The position numbers and the translations under genes are program-made. This document shows positions 1 through 5,145 of a DNA stretch of 6,094 nt, in pieces. Source of the DNA: Ardenticatenia bacterium. Lineage in GTDB: Bacteria > Chloroflexota > Anaerolineae > Promineifilales > Promineifilaceae. Numbering within the stretch: the stretch's first letter is position 1; every line of letters starts with the position of its first letter. Below the pieces are notes generated by a model. The model did no database searches. It saw only the letters and a list, made by a program, of their open reading frames with translations, and was not told the DNA's origin. The stretch covers positions 1 through 6,094 of the forward strand of contig JAACJX010000582.1 of assembly GCA_014237545.1 (NCBI GenBank), in the 5' to 3' direction.

Positions 1-1185
1 AGAGATGTTTGGGTCGATGTTGAGCTCGGAATCAGGTACGCGCTTCAGGATGGGACGATAGCGCGGGGCTTTTTTGGCCACGAATTCCTCAATGCGACTA
101 CGAGCGAGATGCAGATTGTCTTCTAGATAGCGAGAGAGATGTTCTTTTGCTCGGGCCAGGACCGCTTCTCTGATTTCGCCAAGCGAGACTTCGGTTCGAG
201 CAAAGAAGCCCTCAGCACTCTCTATGATGTCGAAGCTCGTTCGTTCGGAGCGAACCTTCTCGTCTAGATACGTGGACCTTACGTAGCATGCGTAAAAAAA
301 GTCATTCTCATCGTCCCTAAGCCTACCAAAGAGACCTGGAACCCTTCCTGCAATGCTCTCCTGCGTCACAACTTGCCGTGCTGCGCAGTAGGCAATTGTA
401 TGTGTCCCACTTGAGTTGGTACGCAACTTGACGTGGGTCAGATCAAACTCCTTGCCCTTAACCTTCACTTGATCAGTCTCAGCCGATGACAGCATGTGCT
501 TTTCGTACTCGTCATCCAGGTTTATACGATTTCCGCTATCAACGATTTCTATTCGTGGCGCACTCCCGTCACGCACGAAATACCATAGACAGTGTTCTAG
601 CAGGCTTTCTGCAATTTTGGCCGCCTTCTTGGCCGCTCGATCGCGGTAGTTCTCCTGGAAGCCGTTCAAATGAACACAGGTACAGCGCCTGAGGCCTGGA
701 GCATCATCGTGGGCTGCGATATCTTCAACGCCACGATCTGCCGTAAACAAAAACCGTCGAAACCTCAAATCGCCGCCTTCATCAGCATATGTGCTAGCGA
801 CTTCCACGCTCTTGAATGCCTTCAACCACAACAGACGCCCAACTCCACGGCCTCCTTTTGCTGCTTTATATTCGCTGTCCAGCGTCATGAATGAGGCCAT
901 GTTGACTTGATTGAATCCAGGGCCGTTATCCGTTACCTTGAAGCCCTCGATGGCCTTCTCAGCTGGCCTTCCCACAGATACATCTACATTGTCGAATTCC
1001 ATCTCTTGTTGGCTGCTGCGTATTATCTCTACCGTGATCCAGCCATCTTCGGTCGGGATGTCAGCTTCCTCAAGTGCGTGAATGGAGTTAACGACAGTCT
1101 CAAAGAGCGGCAATAAGCCGTGGCTGTGCGGAAGAGAAGTATTGCGTAAACGACCGCGCAGATTTGTTTGCATCGTCATTGTCAT
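1..1185 (-). CDS. GHKL-fold ATPase (Hsp90/MutL/MORC-like), third gene of an hsdM-hsdS operon; partial, C-terminus outside window
   Basis: The frame is open from 1185 to the window edge, giving 395 residues of an ATP-binding protein. Bergerat-fold motifs are visible: an N-box-like LFETVVNSIHALEEA (about 27-41, with E29 and N33), the G1 box TDNGPGF (85-91, metal/ATP-binding D86) and a glycine-rich lid GGRGVGRLLWLKAF (111-124). Residues about 240-322 look like an S5-type transducer domain and end in ERTSFDI (314-320), a pattern reminiscent of Hsp90-type ATPases. A charged helical region begins at about 335. The start at 1185 overlaps the hsdS stop as ATGA. Two further in-frame ATGs follow at 1179 and 1173, but only 1185 sits 8 nt behind the GGGGAG at 1194-1199. 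From family knowledge, GHKL ATPases undergo ATP-driven dimer clamping, and MutL/MORC-like members have been reported in restriction-modification operons. A role as a defence effector or accessory clamp is inference. Local GC is lower than in hsdM (47% over 481-540, against 63% over 3481-3540), which suggests recent or modular acquisition. The fold is secure; the function is not. Confidence 0.85.
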   Translation of the reverse strand, partial: MTMTMQTNLRGRLRNTSLPHSHGLLPLFETVVNSIHALEEADIPTEDGWITVEIIRSSQQEMEFDNVDVSVGRPAEKAIEGFKVTDNGPGFNQVNMASFMTLDSEYKAAKGGRGVGRLLWLKAFKSVEVASTYADEGGDLRFRRFLFTADRGVEDIAAHDDAPGLRRCTCVHLNGFQENYRDRAAKKAAKIAESLLEHCLWYFVRDGSAPRIEIVDSGNRINLDDEYEKHMLSSAETDQVKVKGKEFDLTHVKLRTNSSGTHTIAYCAARQVVTQESIAGRVPGLFGRLRDDENDFFYACYVRSTYLDEKVRSERTSFDIIESAEGFFARTEVSLGEIREAVLARAKEHLSRYLEDNLHLARSRIEEFVAKKAPRYRPILKRVPDSELNIDPNIS

Positions 1186-2312
1186 ACTTGCAACTCCCCG
1201 TTCATCAGTTTGGGCAAGACAAGATCGCGCGCCTTACTGAGACGCGTGTTGTGTCTTCGAAGCACTGATAACTGTGCATGAATCGGCGCGACTATCGATT
1301 CAAACTTCTGCAAAAGCGCTGGATCGGCAATTTGGACCTTTCGGCTATGCGCGTAATCTCGGTTCAAACCCGGGACTGCAACATCTGTGCTTATAAAGTT
1401 GGTGTGGTACAAGATGTAGTAAAGGTACAGGCTGACGTTCTCTGCTTCGATATAGTAGACGGTGTCAATCGGATAGAAAGCATCGTCACTCCAGTAAACG
1501 CTGCCAACATTGCCCTTGCGGCCGACAATGATTCCTGGCCCCTCAATCAGCGCGCTCTCGTGTGTTCCGATCACACCGCTAGAACCATAGACAGGGTACT
1601 GTCCTGGTACACGGTCATCCTCCTTTAATGCTTTCCCGTACTTGAATGGTGCGACCTCTCCAAGCGTCACCTTCTCCCACCCCTCCGGCACGCCATCCAC
1701 CACCGCCACATGTTCATGGCCGGGAAAGCGTAGGCGAACGAACCACTCCTGGTAGAGCTGCCGCGCCGCCGCCTCCAACAACCGGATGCGCCGCCGGTTG
1801 TTCTCGATCAGGTCGTCGTAGGCGGAGAGAACGGCCGCTGTCCGCTGCTGCACCTCAAGAGTAGGCAACTCGTTCAAGGGAAGTCTACGAATGTCCTTCA
1901 TGTTGACATGTTTTGCAGTCACACCTGTGGCGCCAGCGAGGAGGACACCTTGCTGTTTTGGAGCTAGTAGAAAATAACAGAGGAAGTCAGGATCAACTTG
2001 GGTTGGGTCTGGGCGAAGATGAACAGTTCTCTGTCCCAGGCAGACTTGTTGCCCGCCCTTGATGATGGCAACGTTCCCGGCGGGAGCTTCTCGAGCGAGA
2101 ACTAAATCACCTGTCTGCGGAACCGCACGCCGCGTCCACTTCTCGTATGTCTCTAGAGAAACGCGGTATACGCCTTCGAGATTCAGACGCCCTCTTCCGA
2201 TGTTGGGCGTACGCACCATTGGATAACCTTCATCTTGAATGGGAGCGGTAGCATGCAAACAGTCCACGATGAACTCGCAGACACCATCGAGGGTTGCCAG
2301 CCGCTTGCTCAT
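1182..2312 (-). CDS. hsdS: Type I restriction-modification specificity subunit HsdS
   Basis: A 376-residue DNA-specificity subunit. HsdS has two target-recognition domains (TRDs), each reading half of a bipartite site, held apart by conserved helices that also bind two HsdM copies. The plan is complete here: TRD1 at about 1-148 (including IVDCLHATAP at 15-24), conserved helix CR1 at about 150-204 (VQQRTAAVLSAYDDLIENNRR, then LYQEWFVRLRFPG), TRD2 at about 205-330 (YPVYGSSGVIG at 239-249, IIVGRKGNVGSVYW at 261-274, FYPIDTVYYI at 279-288), and conserved helix CR2 at about 331-376, ending LPKLMNGELQV. The length is a little short but normal. The ATG start overlaps the hsdM stop as ATGA, and GAGGAA at 2321-2326 gives a Shine-Dalgarno 8 nt upstream. 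The stop overlaps the start of the GHKL ATPase gene. The TRD2 coding stretch is clearly AT-richer than the CR1 stretch, as expected for exchangeable TRDs. The DNA target cannot be read from the sequence. Confidence 0.95.
   Translation of the reverse strand: MSKRLATLDGVCEFIVDCLHATAPIQDEGYPMVRTPNIGRGRLNLEGVYRVSLETYEKWTRRAVPQTGDLVLAREAPAGNVAIIKGGQQVCLGQRTVHLRPDPTQVDPDFLCYFLLAPKQQGVLLAGATGVTAKHVNMKDIRRLPLNELPTLEVQQRTAAVLSAYDDLIENNRRRIRLLEAAARQLYQEWFVRLRFPGHEHVAVVDGVPEGWEKVTLGEVAPFKYGKALKEDDRVPGQYPVYGSSGVIGTHESALIEGPGIIVGRKGNVGSVYWSDDAFYPIDTVYYIEAENVSLYLYYILYHTNFISTDVAVPGLNRDYAHSRKVQIADPALLQKFESIVAPIHAQLSVLRRHNTRLSKARDLVLPKLMNGELQV
1194..1199 (-). promoter_or_regulatory. Shine-Dalgarno deciding the GHKL ATPase start
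   Basis: GGGGAG on the minus strand lies inside the last codons of hsdS, 8 nt before the ATG at 1185. It is too far (14 and 20 nt) from the next in-frame ATGs at 1179 and 1173. It therefore favours the ATG that overlaps the hsdS stop and implies translational coupling. Confidence 0.55.
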
Positions 2313-4387
2313 ATCCCCAATTCCTCGAAGTTGCGTTGGATAGTAGCGGCCAGCTCGACCGCTTCGGCGTTCAGGTCGGCCAGCTCCAGGTGGATTTCCC
2401 GCAACGTCTCTTCAAAATCAAACTCCTCGTCCTCTTCCTCCGGAGCCACGCCCACGTAGCGGCCGGGGGTCAGACTCCAGTCATTGGCCGCCAGCTCCGC
2501 CCGATTAACCAGCCGCACCAGCCCCGCCACATCCCGCAACTCGGCATCGGGGAAGCGCTCCGCCAGCCAGTGGGCCTGCCGCCAGAAGTAGCGCACCTGC
2601 TTGAGCTGCTCCACGGCCGCGGCGCGGGCCTCGTCGGCCGCCTTGCGGGCGCGGGTGACGTCGCGATTGGAAACGCGGTCACCGTTGCAACTGTCGGCAA
2701 GAGGGCTGGTTAGCTTATAGAGCAGATCCACCTGCCGAGCCAGATCGCGCCCCGCCTCGGCCAGCGGCGCCAGGCGGTCAATGGCCTCTCTCAGCGCCCC
2801 GTTACTCATTTCCTGCGCCCGCCAGGCGGCCTGTTGCGCGGCCAGCGCCTGCTCGAAAGCGGCCGCGTCCCTGCCGAAGGCTTCCAGCGCCTCGGCCGGC
2901 TCCTTTTGCCCCGCGTCCTCGCCGGCATCCGGTAGGCAACGGGCCAGCACGTCCAGCAAGCCTTTCAGCGCGGCTGTGAAGCCGGGCAGTGGCGCGGCGG
3001 GTTGATCGCCGCCGCGCGACAGGCAGGCGGCGGCTTCCTCCAGCGTCCGGCGGCCGTAGCCGGCCAATAGGGTAAGGTACTTCTTCGTCTCGCCCCGATA
3101 TAGCCAGACAATAGCCAGCAGGTTCTGCTCCTGCTCCGGCGCGAGGTCGTAAATCTTGCGCGTCACCTTGCGGTAGATGTTGCGCGCGTCGATCATCAAC
3201 ACGTTGTCCCTGTGGTGGGCCGGTTTGTCCCGGTTGAGGAACCATAGCTCGCAGGGCACGGTGCGCGTGTAGAAGAAGTTGGAGCGAATGGCGATCATCA
3301 GGTCGACGTCGCCCGATTCGATCAGCTTCTGGCGCACCTTGGCCTCATCGCGGCCGGCGCTGGAAGCCTGGGAAGACATGACAAAGCCGGCGCGGCCGCG
3401 GGCGTTGAGATAGCTGTAAAAGTAACTGATCCAGATGTAGTTGCCGTTGCTGGCCTTGCCCTTCTTGTTGACGCCCGGCAGGCCGAAGGGCAGGCGCGGG
3501 TCGCTCTTGACCTTGTCGGCGTCGATCTCATCCACGTTAAAGGGCGGGTTGGCCATGACGTAGTCGGCGCGGCCAACAAGTTCGTGCGGGTCCTCGTAGT
3601 AGGTAACGGCCTGTTGGATGTCGCCTTCCAACCCATGAACAGCCAGGTTCATCTTGGCCAGGCGTATCGTGGTGGCGTTCTTCTCCAGACCATAGAAGGT
3701 GAGTCGTTCGGCTGGAGACTGCCGGTGCTGTTCCTCCACCACACGGGCGCTCTGCACGAACATTCCGCCGGAGCCGCAAGCGGGATCAAGCACCACGCCC
3801 CGGTTGGGGTCTAGGACGTGGGCAATGAGCGAGACCAGCGAGACAGGGGTGAAGAACTCGCCGCCGTCGTGGGCCTTCTGGTCGGCAAACTGAGTGAGGA
3901 AATATTCGTAAATGCGGCCGAAGACATCGCCGGAAACCTGCTTCAGTTCATCGGGGTTGAGCGTGCGCAGCAACTGGCCCAGCACGCCATTGTCCAGTTC
4001 CTGGTATTCGGCTTTGGGTAGGACGCCGCGCAGGCTGTCGTAGTCAGCTTCAATGGAATCCATGGCCCCAATGATGGCCTGGGCGCGGTCGTCACGGTCG
4101 CTTAGGCTAACAAGATAGTCGAACTGGGCTTCCGGTCGAAGGAAGATGGCGCTCTTCTGGGAGAAGTCCTCCTTCGTTAGCGGTCGTGTCTTGCCGCCGC
4201 GCGTTGGGAGGTTAGCAGTAATGTTGTCCCTAACGGCCAAATAGCGGCTGTAGGCATGGCGCAGAAAAATAAGCCCCATAACGGGCAGGAAGTATTCGTT
4301 GCTGGCGTAAGTGGAGTTGGCGCGCAGCGTGTCGGCCGCCGACCACAGCCGTCTCTCAATCGCTTCGATGTGTTCCAGTTGCGGCAA
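2309..4387 (-). CDS. hsdM: Type I restriction-modification methyltransferase subunit HsdM (N6-adenine)
   Basis: A 692-residue S-adenosylmethionine-dependent DNA adenine methyltransferase subunit, acting in the cytoplasm as HsdM2HsdS. A helical HsdM N-terminal domain occupies about 5-150. The catalytic domain follows: GGEFFTP at 175-181, the SAM-binding motif LDPACGSGG at 200-208 and the catalytic N6-adenine motif NPPF at 280-283, followed by PRLPFGLPG (297-305) and NYIWISYFYSYL (316-327), typical of HsdM. The C-terminal tail (DWSLTPGRYVG at 636-646, then an acidic EEEDEEFDFEE patch and a long helix) is the usual HsdS-contacting end. Between about 445 and 630 lies an Ala/Glu/Arg-rich, probably helical extension that makes the protein some 150 residues longer than classical HsdM such as the 529-residue E. 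coli enzyme. All key residues are present and the frame is intact. Translation starts at TTG, since no ATG occurs until M36 and the N-terminal domain needs the earlier residues; AGGAG at 4394-4398 lies 6 nt upstream. The stop overlaps hsdS as ATGA. Confidence 0.96.
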   Translation of the reverse strand: MPQLEHIEAIERRLWSAADTLRANSTYASNEYFLPVMGLIFLRHAYSRYLAVRDNITANLPTRGGKTRPLTKEDFSQKSAIFLRPEAQFDYLVSLSDRDDRAQAIIGAMDSIEADYDSLRGVLPKAEYQELDNGVLGQLLRTLNPDELKQVSGDVFGRIYEYFLTQFADQKAHDGGEFFTPVSLVSLIAHVLDPNRGVVLDPACGSGGMFVQSARVVEEQHRQSPAERLTFYGLEKNATTIRLAKMNLAVHGLEGDIQQAVTYYEDPHELVGRADYVMANPPFNVDEIDADKVKSDPRLPFGLPGVNKKGKASNGNYIWISYFYSYLNARGRAGFVMSSQASSAGRDEAKVRQKLIESGDVDLMIAIRSNFFYTRTVPCELWFLNRDKPAHHRDNVLMIDARNIYRKVTRKIYDLAPEQEQNLLAIVWLYRGETKKYLTLLAGYGRRTLEEAAACLSRGGDQPAAPLPGFTAALKGLLDVLARCLPDAGEDAGQKEPAEALEAFGRDAAAFEQALAAQQAAWRAQEMSNGALREAIDRLAPLAEAGRDLARQVDLLYKLTSPLADSCNGDRVSNRDVTRARKAADEARAAAVEQLKQVRYFWRQAHWLAERFPDAELRDVAGLVRLVNRAELAANDWSLTPGRYVGVAPEEEDEEFDFEETLREIHLELADLNAEAVELAATIQRNFEELGI

Positions 4388-4393
4388 TTCTCA

Positions 4394-4398
4394 CTCCT
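4394..4398 (-). promoter_or_regulatory. Shine-Dalgarno supporting the TTG start of hsdM
   Basis: AGGAG on the minus strand is followed by a 6-nt spacer and then TTG at 4387-4385. This near-ideal site supports a non-ATG start for hsdM, which may moderate expression of the first gene in the operon. Confidence 0.7.
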
Positions 4399-4461
4399 GC
4401 AGCGGTTACTTATTTTGTTTCGAGCACCTGGCTGAACACCGCGATCACCCAAGGTCGCACG

Positions 4462-4480
4462 ACATAACAATAATATGATA
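4462..4480 (-). promoter_or_regulatory. AT-rich patch, candidate -10 region for the hsdM operon
   Basis: This is the most AT-rich stretch in the intergenic region, set in otherwise GC-rich DNA. Read on the minus strand it contains TATCAT (4480-4475, five of six matches to TATAAT) overlapping TATTAT (4475-4470). No good -35 hexamer lies at 16-18 nt upstream, so the exact promoter is unsure. Position and base composition are the main support. Confidence 0.3.
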
Positions 4481-4665
4481 ACCTTGCTTTGGATATTGCG
4501 CAGGCCATTGTGTCCACCACCGGCGATGCTCACCGGCCCTGGTTGTCGCTTGAAAGCGTTGTGGGGAAGGGGGAAGAGGAAACCAGACATGGGGGCAGCG
4601 GGACAGGCCATAGTTAATCTAAAGCGTCTTAATCACACCACCTCTCAGGCCCCTTCAGGCACCCC

Positions 4666-4694
4666 TTGACCTTCACCCGGTTTCTCGCTACCTT
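4666..4694 (+). promoter_or_regulatory. Candidate promoter of the response-regulator/sensor operon, possibly giving a leaderless mRNA
   Basis: TTGACC at 4666-4671 and TACCTT at 4689-4694 are separated by exactly 17 nt, a good sigma-70-like pair. Initiation would fall at about 4700-4705, on or just before the ATG at 4705. No Shine-Dalgarno precedes that ATG, which fits a leaderless transcript. The match is by eye only, and the -10 is imperfect (TACCTT against TATAAT). Confidence 0.4.
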
Positions 4695-4704
4695 TCTCCA
4701 CCAT

Positions 4705-5145
4705 ATGACCGCTTCCATTACTATTCTCCTGGCCGACGACCATGCCGTCGTACGGGCCGGGATTCGCCAATTCCTCGAGAGAGCCGCCGGCCTAAGCGTC
4801 ATAGCCGAAGCCGATGACGGCGACACGGCCCGCCGACTCATTGCCCAGCGCCGGCCGGATGTGGCCGTCCTGGACGTTCACATGCCTAAAGCAACCGGCA
4901 TCGAAGTTGCCCGCTGGTGCCGCGCGGAACACCCCACGACAGGCGTCCTCATCCTGACCGCTTACGATGACGCACCCTATGTCCAGGCCGCCCGCGGCTA
5001 CACCAACAAGGCCATCAGCGCCCAGATCTTCATCAGCGATCGCACCGTCCAGGGGCATCTGGCCCATATCTATGCCAAACTACAGACCAACACCCGTACC
5101 GAGGCCGTCATGCGCGCGGTCTCGTTGGGCCTTATCGCCTCATGA
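4705..5145 (+). CDS. LuxR/NarL-family response regulator with apparent internal deletion
   Basis: A 146-residue product with the two ends of a two-component response regulator but not its middle. The N-terminal receiver part runs about 1-96: ILLADDH (7-13, acidic pocket D11/D12), the phospho-acceptor in VAVLDVHMP (D57) and LILTAYDD (82-89, switch Thr85). It then passes directly at about 94-98 into RGYTNKAISAQIFISDRTVQGHL, which is helices 2 and 3 of a LuxR-type HTH, and ends TEAVMRAVSLGLIAS. Family members are usually 200-230 residues. Missing here are receiver alpha4-beta5-alpha5 with its conserved Lys, the linker, and the first HTH helix (the LTxRExEVL region), about 65-75 residues in all, without a frameshift. 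The ATG at 4705 was chosen because the receiver beta1 strand follows at once; an in-frame TTG at 4666 would add 13 unneeded residues and overlap the candidate -35. The stop overlaps the downstream sensor as ATGA. Phosphorylation-dependent control is probably impaired. This may be a decaying gene, a natural short form or an assembly collapse. Confidence 0.8.
   Translation: MTASITILLADDHAVVRAGIRQFLERAAGLSVIAEADDGDTARRLIAQRRPDVAVLDVHMPKATGIEVARWCRAEHPTTGVLILTAYDDAPYVQAARGYTNKAISAQIFISDRTVQGHLAHIYAKLQTNTRTEAVMRAVSLGLIAS
4984..4998 (+). other. Apparent in-frame deletion junction in the response regulator
   Basis: The codons for Q-A-A-R-G join receiver helix alpha4 to the end of HTH helix 1. Both parental contexts commonly carry an Ala-Ala-(Arg) stretch (VQAA in alpha4, and LxARG before YTNKAI in the HTH). 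The GC-rich gccgcccgcgg here could therefore be the microhomology at which the intervening roughly 200 bases were lost. The exact breakpoints are inferred from family architecture. Confidence 0.55.

Larger units (their letters stand above)
4388..4704. other. Divergent intergenic region between the hsdM operon and the two-component genes
   Basis: These 317 bases hold no convincing gene. From left to right the region contains: the hsdM Shine-Dalgarno; an AT-rich patch at 4462-4480 that is a likely hsdM promoter core; a small perfect palindrome CGCTT-GA-AAGCG at 4547-4558; a 20-nt all-purine run at 4563-4582 with further G-runs at 4591-4595 and 4600-4602; a possible 26-codon reading frame at 4589-4669; a TCAGGC direct repeat at 4645 and 4655; and a promoter-like pair at 4666-4694. 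Both operons must be driven from here, so one regulator could affect both directions. No terminator-like hairpin followed by a T-run was seen. Confidence 0.6.

Noticed and set aside
486..1116. Several 68-74-codon plus-strand frames opposite the ATPase gene
   Set aside because: They are antisense to a continuous 395-codon frame with clear ATPase motifs.
2802..3245. 147-codon minus-strand frame inside hsdM
   Set aside because: Gly/Arg-rich product wholly within the hsdM coding region in another frame; no start signal or domain.
4547..4558. Palindrome CGCTT-GA-AAGCG as a terminator or hairpin
   Set aside because: The loop is only 2 nt and no T-run follows on either strand, so it is not a terminator. 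It is too short to call an operator alone.
4177..4611. 144-codon minus-strand frame covering the hsdM start and intergenic region
   Set aside because: It is out of frame with the clear hsdM N-terminal domain over half its length and its product shows no recognisable domain.
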